A DNA stretch of 64,000 nucleotides from Periconia sp. R9002 (lineage: Eukaryota; Ascomycota; Dothideomycetes; Pleosporales; Periconiaceae): NCBI GenBank assembly GCA_023627715.1, contig JAMAHW010000127.1, forward strand, positions 1 to 64,000, given 5' to 3'. This document shows positions 22,949-33,313 of the stretch, piece by piece. The notes under the pieces are model-generated. The model was not told the origin of the DNA. It searched no databases and saw nothing but the letters and a program-made list of their open reading frames with translations. Each line of letters opens with the position of its first letter. Position 1 is the stretch's first letter. The translations under genes were made by a program, and so were the position numbers.

Positions 22949-23395
22949 ATGCTCACCAACCGAAGAAGTACTATGATGATCCCCCAAGGGCAAGTTCCGA
23001 CTTTCAACACAAATCCTGTACCCGAAAGCGAACCGCATTGCCGTACCAGCTCTGTCCTCACCGCGACCACCGATAACCTTCCCGGACACCGTGTTATCAA
23101 AGTCATTGGCACTGTTCATGGCCTCACCACATGCGCGCGCAAAGATACCAAAACTTTCCTCAAGTCTGTCGGAACCGGAAGCGAAGCAAAGAGTTTGACA
23201 CACATGCTCTATACGGCACGTGACCAGGCGATTGAGCGCATGGTCAAGGACTGCATAAGTCGCGGAGGAAACGCGATTGTTGGCATGGGCTTCGGCGAGA
23301 GCGAAATCTTAGGGTTCGCACAAATCAGCGTGTACGGAACCGCCGTGTATGTTGAGAGGGAAGGCAAACACGACGAGCGATACTCGATGAAATGA
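22949..23395 (+). CDS. YbjQ/UPF0145 family protein
   Basis: A single exon of 148 residues from the ATG at 22949 (the frame extends upstream only through non-ATG codons). After a short variable N-terminus the domain runs from about residue 40: LPGHRVIKVIGTVHGLTTCARKDTKTF, then YTARDQAIERMVKDCISRGGNAIVGMGF and ISVYGTAVYVE. This is the YbjQ fold (PF01906), common in bacteria and present in scattered fungi, forming a ring-shaped oligomer; a metal-binding function has been proposed but not settled. No intron. The divergent CobW gene is 1.5 kb away, so a link is only a neighbourhood remark. Confidence 0.85.
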   Translation: MLTNRRSTMMIPQGQVPTFNTNPVPESEPHCRTSSVLTATTDNLPGHRVIKVIGTVHGLTTCARKDTKTFLKSVGTGSEAKSLTHMLYTARDQAIERMVKDCISRGGNAIVGMGFGESEILGFAQISVYGTAVYVEREGKHDERYSMK

Positions 23396-24131
23396 CTAGC
23401 CGACCCATTCAGAGACGAAGCATGAAATAGGTGCTCGAGCCATCTCGACGTCCGTACAACATGGAAACAGCAGCAATAACGGCGTTTATTAGGCGTTATC
23501 ATTGGGAAAACGAGCAGCGAGGGAACCCCGAAAAATGAACAGCAAAAATCGTTCAAAGGAAGTCAATTTCTTCCAGCTGGTGTGGCTCTTCGCTTTGCCG
23601 ATTACATATGAATTTTGAGATACCCGAAGAGTAAACCAGCAGTGCGTAATGCGGAAAATCTTTTCAAAATCCAACTGTGGTGGAGACAGTTTTCGTAATT
23701 TAGTTCTTGTTTTATTCTATTTTTAATTCAACAATATACACGTTGTGTTGAAGATCACGTTGACGCGTCGCTCCTTCTTTGTTCCGGCGAAGCTTGACAG
23801 ATGACGGCTGGGAAGCTTCGCGTTTCAGTCGGTTAGACTTACAGGTCATCTTCTTACATCAATTGAGATTTCACACTTGAGCATGACCATTGGCACCTGC
23901 CACATCTGCACCTCAATCTGACACTTTGCCGGTAATTTCTTGTTGAATTGATAGATAATGTAACCAACGAAAATGATGCTCTGAGGCGCGTCAAGAGCAC
24001 TTAGAACCCTGATAATCGAAACGAGGGGCAGTAAGCAAGGCCTCCAATGAATACATCTCGCGCCTCGTCTCCCTTCATAACAACCGTCTAGCTAGCTGAA
24101 GCTTGAGAATACCCTGTAGATCGCGTATACC
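23396..24131. other. intergenic upstream of the Zn2Cys6 regulator
   Basis: No gene seen. It contains the 3' UTR of the YbjQ gene and, from about 23850, the presumed promoter of the regulator. No clear box recognised. Confidence 0.5.
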
Positions 24132-26450
24132 ATGAGCGGCTCTGATGAAGGTGGAAGAGACCGTTCTTCTGCCGCCGGAGAGGTACTGTTTGCGAAGACC
24201 TGTCAGACCTGCTTCTCTTTGAAGATACGATGCGATCGCAAGCAGAGAGCCGACAAATGCGACCGGTATGTCCTGAATAAGATATGCAATCCCTGTGAGC
24301 TGACAATAAACGATTAGTTGCGCACGTTTAGGGAAACAATGCACCCTCCGTCCTGCTCGCCGCCGCGATAACTCCGCGAAACGTGACTCGTATGACGCCT
24401 CACCGCTGATGACAGGCCCTGTACTGAAGAAGGATATAGGCGTATACAAGCTTTGGAGGCACAAGTCCAAGGCCTTCTCCGTCTGCAGGATCCCGCTCAT
24501 AATGCCCAACAACCTCTCCCCACCGTCGGCGAAGTCCCCGCGATCTCGAAAACGTCCGTGCCTGTACCATCATCAGATCCCAGTGATGCTGCCGAGGAAG
24601 ATGTCATCGATGAAGGGCTTCTCACAATGGAACGAGCTGATATCTTGATCGAGATGTACAAGACAGATATGATGCCTCATTTCCCGTTCGTCATTATACC
24701 GCCGCAAGACACTGCGCAAACATTGAGGCACAAATCAATGCTGTTCCTGGCGATACTCGTGGTGGCTAGTTTCCATGACTTGACAATGCAGGAGAAACTG
24801 GGAGAAAGATTCAAGCAAATGTTAGTGGACAAGGTGCTGTACGGTGGAGACGCATGCTTGGAGTTGGAATATCTGCAGGGACTAATGGTCTTGGTTGCTT
24901 GGAATCATTATCATGGACAGACGAAATTCTGCACGCAATACCTTCAGATGGCCATTTCTATTGCCGTAGACATGCGGCTTGATCGCAAACCGCTCCATCG
25001 TAAAAACCCACACCATAATGACAAACGCGATCCGTTGCGCAAAGGCAGTCCGGGGACGCAAACTTGGGGTATGTTCTTCCAGGTACAAAGTAGTATCAAA
25101 ACACAACGTCGTGTAACGTTTTGAGATATTCATCACTCATTGTATTACCCCTGGTTGAGTTAAGCTGACTTTGTATCTGCGAATTTAGGTCCAGGTGAAC
25201 AGCGTGCAGCAGCGGGTCTGTTCTATCTTGCTTCTTCGTAGGTACTACATGCTTCTATCTGCAGGCCACGTTATACTCACTGCACTAGAGTATCGAAGCT
25301 CTTGGATAAACTGAACGTCTTTCCGTGCAGCCGTACAATTGAAGAAGGATGTTTGGCACTAGGGCGTACAGGGGAATATCGCACTGACAAAGATCTCTAT
25401 CATATCATACGATTGCAGAGAATCATTGAGGGTATCGAGAAGATATCTAGAGAGTCCAATACCGACGCCGAAGCACACGAGGCGTATCTACGCGTCCGCT
25501 CAGAACTCGAAGAATTTCGGATATACCTGGATCATGACTTTACCGACAACCGTACGTTGCGTCCTTTTGCACATCAAACATTATACTGAATTTTTCCAGA
25601 GTGCCTTATCATGCAATTTCATATCGCCAAGATATTTCTCTACCAGGTGGCTTTCTTTGAGAGAAACTTACAACAATCTCCACTGCTGAATCTATCCATG
25701 CTCAATGAGGGCCTTGAATCCGCCAAATCGTTCCTCGATATTTATCTTTGGCTTCCACCAAAAGCCGAAATGACCCTCACAAACACAGAATGGGTACAAC
25801 TCTCCTTTGGTGTCACACAGGCCGCAAAGTTCGCAATCGTGTCCAAATCGCCCAACGTCGAAATGCAAACTCGAGAACTACGGAAAAATCTCAATATTGA
25901 GCATTTGTTCCGGCACCTCAGATTAAGAATTGGCGCGTTGATAGGGAGAGGAGGCACAGGAGATGCCGAAAAGGACATCTTCAGTTATTACGACACCCGA
26001 TTGAAGAAAATCCAGTTGTGGTACGAGCAAATGAATAGAGCAACACAACATCAGAGCTCCGCCTCGCCCCCATCCTCTAGCCTCTACCCATCGTCAGGTA
26101 CAACGCCTTCTCCTCACCGACAACCTTCATACGCATCATCTGTTGCAGCAGTTTCGCCTCAGCCATCTTCAGAAATCCCTCTCGCACCACCCTACACTCA
26201 CCCGCAAATACCCTCTTATCCTACTAGCGACCAATTACAAGCACAATCAACAAACTTCAATATGATGCCTATGGGTACAACATATACGTCGTACGATTCC
26301 GGGTCGGCGCTTTCGTTCCCGGATTTTATGAATGCACCAGGGTGGGATGAGCTATTTAGTGTACCGATGGGTGATCTCAGCTGGACTGATGGTAGTCCGC
26401 CTGGTGACCCCGGATGGGGAGGGCAATATGACTCTACCTCGAACTATTGA
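24132..26450 (+). CDS. Zn2Cys6 fungal transcription factor
   Basis: Six exons in my model (24132-24265, 24318-24389, 24416-25068, 25189-25237, 25289-25551, 25600-26450) give 673 residues. Splicing exons 1-2 makes the binuclear zinc cluster CQTCFSLKIRC and KCDRCARLGKQC (C-x2-C-x6-C-x8-C-x2-C-x6-C), followed by basic RPARRRD and a coiled-coil-like YRRIQALEAQVQGLLRLQ. The middle carries the fungal-specific TF domain (MMPHFPFVIIPP; LQMAISIAVDMRLDR; EQRAAAGLFYLASSVSKLL), and the tail is Ser/Pro/Gln/Tyr-rich (possible activation region). Joining zinc cluster to coiled coil requires a 26-nt intron (24390-24415) or a one-base frame change, so that junction is uncertain. Intron 4 (25069-25188) is an introner-like sequence, described separately. 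No target genes are evident, though the amidohydrolase converges from the right. Confidence 0.88.
25069..25188 (+). mobile_element. introner-like intron, copy A (in the Zn2Cys6 gene)
   Basis: A 120-nt intron starting GTATGTT and ending GCGAATTTAG. It shares with copies B (61242) and C (43334) the order: TCCAGGTACA-like block, inverted TATCAAAAC...GTTTTGAGATA capable of pairing, a TACCCCTGGTTGAG segment, and AAGCTGACTTTGTATCTGCGA before the acceptor. It is precisely excised (TGGG|GTCCAGGT, frame kept). Relatedness was judged by eye. Confidence 0.65.
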
Positions 26451-26642
26451 TTAGTATGGAAAAAGAGGAAGCACATCAAACCCTAAACTGAGCAACTACA
26501 TTGTATCAATGGATTTCTAAATGGAGTACTCTAGTCTACTTCTATGGCGTTCAATCAAGGCAGCCTCCTTCTATACACATGTTCGAAACCATCTCGTCAT
26601 GCTTTAAACTCAGTATCAATCACTTCCACCCACCACGTTCCT

Positions 26643-28268
26643 TCATTCTCCAAATACCTTCTCTCCATCAAACCACGTCTGCTTGACTTCAGCGCGAAGC
26701 AAATCTTCTGCTTCAAAAGACATATCAACTACGACAAAATCCGCCTGTTTCCCTACCTCCAAGCTTCCCAACCTATCTTCGGCGAAACATGAATAAGCTG
26801 CTCCCTGCGTCGCGGCAGTAACCGCTTCCACAATACCCAGTTTGAAGTTTTCGTTTACAGGGAGGTCTCCCCCATCTGGCTGCCTTGCGCTCTTCCGCGT
26901 CGTTGCTACATAAAGATTGGGGAGCGGCATGTGTGGTGCAGTGGGAGTGTCCGAGCCAATTGCGAGAGTCGCGCCATGCTCAGCGAATTCACGGTAGGCG
27001 AAAGCGCGCTTAACACGCTCTGGACCGAGGAGTTTTGGCCAAGCGCGTAGTATGGAAGGATCGGAGTGGACTGGCTGTACAGAAGCTGTGATGCCCAACT
27101 TGGCCAACCTCGCGGCATCTGCTGGCGCAGTGAGTTCGAGATGCTCAATGCGATGCCGTTGACCCGGTTTGCCGTATTTCTCAAGGACATTGATGGCGTT
27201 GTGCACTGCTTGATCGCCGATGGCGTGGATCGCACATTGCAGACCTCCTTCGATGGCCCTTTGGACTACGGGGTTCAGCATTTTTGGTGTCCATATCGGG
27301 TCTGGTGACGCCACATTGGTAGTGTAAGGCTCTTTCAACGCGGCTGTACAGGCGTCTATAACTCCATCGGAAATAATCTTTATCCCTAGAATGCGGAGAT
27401 CCGGACTGTCTGAGCTGTTGTATTGACGGGAGAGTTCAATGGCGCGATCAACTTGTTTCAAACAGTCTTCTTCCCCATCACCAGGCACTATACACCAATG
27501 AGCGCCGACCCGCATCGGTATCTTGCCATTAGAAGCCTCACGGAGAGCTAATATCGCTCCCCAAGCATTCTCATCCATTGCCATATCTATACAGGCCGTT
27601 GTCCCAGCTTTGTGGTACGCCGCGATTGCCGCCCTGAAAGCGCCCATCTTCTCTTCAGTAGAGAGCGCCTTGGCGAGATAAGGCCAAACCAAGAGTAACA
27701 CACAAGCTTCACTCAACAGCCCCGAAGCCCTACCTTCAGAATCCCGTTCAATAGTACCTCCCGTTGGATCTTCTTTCAACTCGTGAACCCCTAATTCCTG
27801 CAGCGCGGCACTGTTGCACCAACATGAATGCAGATCTTTCGAATCAATATAAATAGGCCTCGGATCCAAATCATCGATATCCTTCGCTTTGGCTTCCCCA
27901 TCCGTCATGCTCTGCATCCACCCTCGACACAAAATCCTCTCTTTCCCCGGGTTCTCCTTTGCGTACTGGGAAATGCGCGACCGGATTTCTTGGAGATTTT
28001 CGCATCCATCGAGTTCGACTTTGGCCAGTGATTGACCGAGCATTATGAAGTGCATGTGCGCATCGATGAAGCTGGGGAGAACATAGTGGCCTTGTAAGTC
28101 TTGTCGGGGGACATCTTTATATGCTTCCAACTCTTTTGCATCGGTAGGCCCGATATAAGTGATTTTGCCGTCTTGAATTACCATGCATTCGTTGGCAGAT
28201 GATTGTGGAGCATCGCCTTTGAAGAAACGACCGTTTGTGAAGATTTTCGTGGGTTGGGAATTTGACAT
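26643..28268 (-). CDS. amidohydrolase, YtcJ/AepA-like (Amidohydro_3)
   Basis: An intronless 541-residue protein. Metal-site features run in order: HxH in SFIDAHMHFIM, a second His in AIHAIGDQAVHNAI, His in RIEHLEL, and the catalytic-type Asp in AIGSDTPTAPH. An N-terminal small beta domain (TNGRFFKGDAP) returns at the C-terminus (GKQADFVVVDMSF), as in the composite TIM-barrel amidohydrolase fold. The Trp/Cys-containing segment SKDLHSCWCNSAAL is typical of the YtcJ group. These enzymes hydrolyse N-acyl or cyclic amide substrates; the natural substrate in fungi is unknown. No signal peptide, so cytosolic. It converges with the Zn2Cys6 gene (192 bp between stops). Confidence 0.92.
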   Translation of the reverse strand: MSNSQPTKIFTNGRFFKGDAPQSSANECMVIQDGKITYIGPTDAKELEAYKDVPRQDLQGHYVLPSFIDAHMHFIMLGQSLAKVELDGCENLQEIRSRISQYAKENPGKERILCRGWMQSMTDGEAKAKDIDDLDPRPIYIDSKDLHSCWCNSAALQELGVHELKEDPTGGTIERDSEGRASGLLSEACVLLLVWPYLAKALSTEEKMGAFRAAIAAYHKAGTTACIDMAMDENAWGAILALREASNGKIPMRVGAHWCIVPGDGEEDCLKQVDRAIELSRQYNSSDSPDLRILGIKIISDGVIDACTAALKEPYTTNVASPDPIWTPKMLNPVVQRAIEGGLQCAIHAIGDQAVHNAINVLEKYGKPGQRHRIEHLELTAPADAARLAKLGITASVQPVHSDPSILRAWPKLLGPERVKRAFAYREFAEHGATLAIGSDTPTAPHMPLPNLYVATTRKSARQPDGGDLPVNENFKLGIVEAVTAATQGAAYSCFAEDRLGSLEVGKQADFVVVDMSFEAEDLLRAEVKQTWFDGEKVFGE

Positions 28269-29361
28269 TTTTCTGTTGTTTCTGTTTTTATTTAATATTT
28301 TTCAAGATTGATTTGTTGTAACCTCAATGAAAGGGGGCGTGTAGTGCGTGAACATGAGGGAGATGCGCCTATCTACGAGTGAGGGGTTATCAGATCTACC
28401 TAACATGGTCAAGAAATGCCGAACTCGGAGGCTCTCGCACCCGTTAGTCTAGTCTACGAAGCCTTCGGTTCCCGAGAGTTATCGACAATCTTAGAAGGCT
28501 TGTTGCCTCGTTTTACGATTAAGCTTGGTTTCTGTTGCGTTTACAATATACTTCACGTGAGGGTGAGCATTGGGGCGTAGTTTCAAATTTGTCACAGTAA
28601 GCATGGACTGATAATTTTTCAGGTCTTCCTACGATCAGTCACCTGCCGATGACACTCCTAGGTAGACACCATGTCACGCATGAAGCTGTTGCTAGGTTAC
28701 TAAAAGTGTACAGATTTTTCAGGTATTCTACGATAACATTTTTTATGGATTGTTAGGAGGGGTTCTACTCTGCGAGAACCAGTCTTAACAAAATGAATAA
28801 ATAAGGCCCGACGCCTTACACGGCAAAATTCCACCAAAAACAATGTAGACTATAATATGACTGGACGTTCCAGGTGACCATTCAGCTGCGAACCATATCA
28901 TGACGTCGCTACAAACACCTCACCCTCTATATCGATTTGCCGTCCAAAAGCAGTAACTCAAGGCTCACCATATCTTTGAAGCTTGATGCCATTGGTGAAA
29001 AGCCACAAATACCAACTGACACACACGTCACACGACAAATAAAAATCGACAGTTTTGCCAAGGTGGTTTCGTATTCTTTCAAGGCGATTCAACATAGATA
29101 AGTGATGGAGCCTCTCATTTGTAGGTTGGGATCAATGTGTGATGGGATCTGACTACGCCGAAGCCACACTGGAACATTTACTCTGCCACTCCCTCCAATG
29201 GCAAGTACCCGTCTACCTAGGAAGATAGAAGGCGTATTGTTGCTCATCTGACCATATGAGTTATTATAAAAGGTGATGAGCAGAAACTAAGTCCTTCTTG
29301 ACTTGACTTGTTTCAAGAACGCACCTTTTAATCTGAATCTTGCAAAGAGATCTATTGAATC
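28269..29361. other. intergenic between divergent amidohydrolase and P450 genes
   Basis: Both flanking genes point outward, so this 1.1 kb holds two promoters. Near the P450 end a TATAAAAG box is listed separately. No gene, tRNA or clear repeat seen. Confidence 0.5.
29265..29272 (+). promoter_or_regulatory. TATA box of the second P450 gene
   Basis: TATAAAAG, about 90 bp upstream of the ATG at 29362 and followed by CT/TTTC-rich sequence, a normal arrangement for a fungal promoter. Confidence 0.5.
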
Positions 29362-31358
29362 ATGGCGTCCGCGTCTCTATTCGGTATCGCATATCATAGT
29401 CTTATATTAGGCGTGGTAGCTCTACTCACTTTGTACAAGTTATCGCGACTCGGCCGTCGTGAGAAGTACTTGCCACCTGGTCCACCGACCCTTCCCATCT
29501 TAGGAAATGCTCATCAGATACCTCTGAAAGGCTTCCCTCGAAAGTAATTTAATCCAATCTAACATCTTTCCATAAACCTGCGAATTTTCCTCCAGGGGAT
29601 CAAAACGTTCACTGACACTGACCTGCTATGTAGAATCAAACAATGGAGTGATCAATACGGCACCGTTTTCTCCCTCAAGATTGGGAAAAGCACTATGATT
29701 GTTTTGAACGACCGCGAGGCCATCCATGAGCTGATCGATAAGAGGAGTAGAGATTTCAGCGACCGTGGCTTCGATCGTCACATCTTGAACGCGTTCAGCA
29801 ACACAGGCATGTCATTTAAGCATGCTACGCCCGAATGGAGGAGTCAGAGGAAGATAGCAGCACGGATGATGACGGGAAGTATTTTGGACGGTGATATGAG
29901 AAGGATTAGAGATGCAGAGTAAGATATGTTGCATTGTTCCTATGTGTACTTTCGAAGTGTTTTGTTCGAATGAGCTGAGGTTTAGTGTTTAGAGTCACCT
30001 CTCTTATGTACGACCTCCTTGTTGACCCCGTGAATTTCGACGGCCATATCAGGAGGTCCATCGCATCATCCGCTACTATAGTGGTTTGGGGTCACAGAGC
30101 GAAGACTCCGGCTGACTTTTGGGCAACTGTAAGTACGCACAAAGCCACTGGAGGCCTCAAACACTGAACTCATCACAGTGTGCGAACAAAGGGGAGAAAA
30201 TCGTAAGTACACCCCTTGCTCCCTCACTATCAACCCCGCACACGTAGTATATGTGAGGTTGACAGAACCACTACGCAGATCAATGACACCGTGGCGCCTG
30301 GGTCATACATCCCAACAGATCTTTTCCCTATCCTAGATCTCATTCCGTACTCCTGGAACCCCGCCACCAAAACAGCCAGGAAATCGCAGGCCGCGCTCAA
30401 AACGCTCTGGCAGGATGCTAGACGCATCATCGATGGCCGTCGGGCTTCAGGCGACAAACGCGATTCCATCATCGACCGCGTTCTAGACGAAAACATCCAA
30501 CCAGACGTCCCCATGAGCAAAGATGAAATCAGCTGCATGTGCGGCTTGCTCAATATCGGCGCGTCTTCTACCACGACGGATTCACTGCGTACCAGCGTGC
30601 TCTTCCTGGCGAAGTATCCCGAGTTCCAGGATATAGCGCAGGAGGAACTTGATCGGATTTGTGGAGATTCTAGGGCTCCGGTCTGGGAGGATTTCGACAA
30701 CTTGCCGTATATCAACTGCATCCTCAAAGAGGCACTCCGGATTCGTCCTGTGTAAGTCTTCTTCTCAATCCTTTCCCCACCACCCACTCCTCCACCCCCC
30801 CTCAACAAAAAAAGGGAGAGCACCAACCAAACCCCCTTGCTAACCACCCCGCAACCATCCAGCCTACCCCTCGGCGCCCCCCACCGCGCAGCTCGAGATA
30901 CATGGTACAAAGGCATGCTAATCCCCGCCCAATCCGTCATCATGATCCCCTCCGCACCCCTCCACAACGACTCGACATACTACCCCAACCCAACCGTATA
31001 CAACCCCTCGCGGTTCCTCCAGCACCCCAAACTCGCGACACATTACGCCAACAGCGCCGACTACGCCGGCCGCGATCACTATGCGTACGGTGCCGGGCGC
31101 CGGATCTGCGTTGGGATCCCGCTCGCGGAGCGCATACAGTGGTGTTTTCTGGCGAATATGCTTTGGGGGTTTCGGATTGAGCGGGCGGTGGGTGAGGATG
31201 GGGAGGAGATGGAGCTGGATGAGATGGCGTTTAAGGAAGGGTTCACGCAGGAGCCGTTGCCGTTTACGGTGCGGTTTGTCCCGAGGGGGGAGAGGAGGGC
31301 GGAGGTTGTGAGGAAGGGGTTTGAGGGGGTTAAGGGGTTTCTTCAGAAGTGGGAGTGA
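29362..31358 (+). CDS. cytochrome P450 monooxygenase, OrdA-like (six exons)
   Basis: Exons 29362-29543, 29634-29918, 29993-30128, 30179-30202, 30279-30751 and 30863-31358 give 531 residues. Membrane anchor [14 protein letters not shown] is followed by the hinge [14 protein letters not shown]. The I-helix region reads [14 protein letters not shown], ExxR is KEALRIRP, PxRF is [10 protein letters not shown], and the heme loop is [17 protein letters not shown]. The fourth exon is only 24 nt (CANKGEKI); it keeps phase and joins to [18 protein letters not shown], as related proteins read. The I-helix lacks the usual AGxDT core spelling. Members of this group hydroxylate secondary metabolites or aromatic compounds; no cluster genes surround it, so the substrate is unknown. 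Confidence 0.87.
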
Positions 31359-32025
31359 GGTGGTGATATAGTCTTCTTTGTGATAAATTTGGTTATGGTC
31401 TTATAATTCGACAGATTCGTAGTTCATGTCATCTCCCGTTACCTCCTACAAGCCGAAAAGTATAACTTGAGTTGGCGATATCGAATCTATTCACACATAT
31501 TCAGGGCGAACTGGATCACTCCTTGCCTCCCACCTTCTACTATTTAACTAGACGAGAAGAACTCCAAGGTTAATCTTCGAATAGTAAATCGGAAGTGAAA
31601 CAAATCGATGACCGGCAAACGAAAAATTAAGGGTTTTATTTTAACGAGTGTATAGTTGAGAGGCACTTTAAAAGGAATATCTGATGAGTGGTAGCTGGTT
31701 TCACACTTGTAGGTAGTTAATCTAGGTAGGGAGGAATGTGCGTGTCTGTGCAATCCATTTCCAGCAGGTACTGGAGGATAACTGTAGTGGTTGATACAGG
31801 AGTGGGGCGATTACCAGAAAGTGAGTAGGAGAATGATGAAACGTTATGGCACTTTTTTTTGATTTTTGGATGTTATCAGTCGAATAGTAGCACATATCCG
31901 TGAGTAAACGCCTCGTCACGCACGAAGCGTAAATAATACCACGTGTATACTCGCGTATACTCATTTGAACCTCACCTTCTATATCACCAACCCCCCAAAC
32001 CCCAGGATACCGCGCCATTTCATCC
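31359..32025. other. 3' region between convergent P450 and SPC3 genes
   Basis: No gene seen. It contains both 3' UTRs; CACGTG-like and GTATAC repeats near 31940-31960 (GTGTATACTCGCGTATACTC) form a small near-direct repeat. Confidence 0.5.
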
Positions 32026-32886
32026 TTACACATTCTTCCTCCTCGGCTGCTCCTCTCCAGCCATCAAACGATGCCCCTCCTTACCCTTCGCAGTCCCCAA
32101 ATCCGGCTTCTTGCCCTTAACCCCCAACGGCGGGAAATCAAATGGCTCACTCTTTCCCCCTTCCAACCCCTTCCAAACGCCCATATCCTGCCAATTCGTC
32201 CACAGCTGCGCGCCAACCCACGGCTGTACATTCCATCCCACCTCCAGCCTCACGTTCGTCCTGTTCTGCATTTTGCCTGTGATGTCGGTGATTTGGTACT
32301 TGGGGCGCTGGTTGGTGATTTTGATTACGCCGCGGGGGTAGGGGGAAGTCTCTTCGCCGGGTTTGAGCTTTTTGGAAGGCTTTTTCTTGGGCGTTGGGTG
32401 GATATAATGGTTTTGGTTCCAAGGGGCGGCGGCGCCGGGGAGAATGGCGTCCCAGATTATGGCTTCCGAGTCGGGTTCGCCGCGTTTGGAGGAGGGGTAG
32501 ACGGCTTTGACGTAGAGGAAGACTTGCTTGGTGTTCCAGTTGAAGAGGCTGCTGAGGTCTGTGAGAGAGTGAAATGTTAGCTGGATAGACCCCTCTGCGC
32601 GTGAACGACGTACGCATATGTCGATAGAATGTCTATCATGCGCAAGTCGCAAGGATTATGGGGACATACCGGCATCCAGATCGAATTTGATGTGAGCATA
32701 CTCCTCCTTCTTGTAGCTGTAGTAGTGCGGCCTGCCTTTCACCACTTGCACATTGCTCAATGAAATGCTGCTCGAGGGGTTCTGGGGTTGTATGAAAGAT
32801 GACAGGGCGATCACTGCCGCGACGGAGAAGGCAACCGTAGTAAAGAATCCGAACACATTTTGTATGCGCACTAGTACCGAGTGCAT
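32026..32886 (-). CDS. SPC3: signal peptidase complex subunit 3 (SPC22/23)
   Basis: Two exons (32886-32670, 32558-32026; 111-nt intron) give 249 residues. The start is the ATG at 32886: MHSVLVRIQNVFGFFTTV followed by AFSVAAVIALSSFI is the typical N-terminal cytosolic stub and single transmembrane signal anchor of this type II ER protein. The lumenal domain includes FDLDADLSSLFNWNTKQVFLYV and SEAIIWDAI, which match the family. The in-frame upstream codons to 33012 are not conserved-looking. It is an essential part of the ER enzyme that removes signal peptides, including those of the LPMOs in this window. A lysine-rich insert (PTPKKKPSKKLKPGEE) and a Lys/Arg-rich tail extend it beyond the usual 180-residue length. 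Confidence 0.93.
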
Positions 32887-33313
32887 TTTGGCGCCAGACG
32901 CTTCCTGTTTCCCGGAAGAAATTGAGGGAAGAAGGAAAGCGGGTGGGATTACGGGGACGAGGAAGTATGGGGAACTTGCTAACACGTTTACTAGACCTTG
33001 AGCTTGGACCACACTGGTTCAGCCCTATGGTTTGAGGACGGCGGCGGGCGAACGCGCTTACAGCATACGGTGTTCGGAGGACCACCACATCAAATTTAAA
33101 TGGTGAGAAAAGTGGTCATAGACATAAATAATTATTTGTTCACCGAGGATCAAGGATCAACATTACAATTATCTCGTGATGCCTATGCTGCCACAACATT
33201 CGATAAGCGGGCCATGTCCAACGTACATGTATGTACTTCAAAGAACCATATGTACATTCCATTCTCTTGCTGAATTCGCCTGGACATTCATCCTCCAACT
33301 AAATCGTTCACAC
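32887..33313. other. SPC3 upstream region and XRN1 3' end
   Basis: Both genes are on the minus strand. No separate gene; the frame continuing upstream of SPC3 is not credible. AT-rich at 33100-33180. Confidence 0.5.

Noticed and set aside
9007..31358. A biosynthetic gene cluster linking the two P450s, FPP synthase and regulator
   Set aside because: No polyketide synthase, peptide synthetase, terpene cyclase or transporter is present; FPP synthase is the housekeeping ERG20 and the P450s are 18 kb apart among unrelated genes.
32071..32580. A 169-codon plus-strand frame
   Set aside because: Antisense shadow of SPC3 exon 2.
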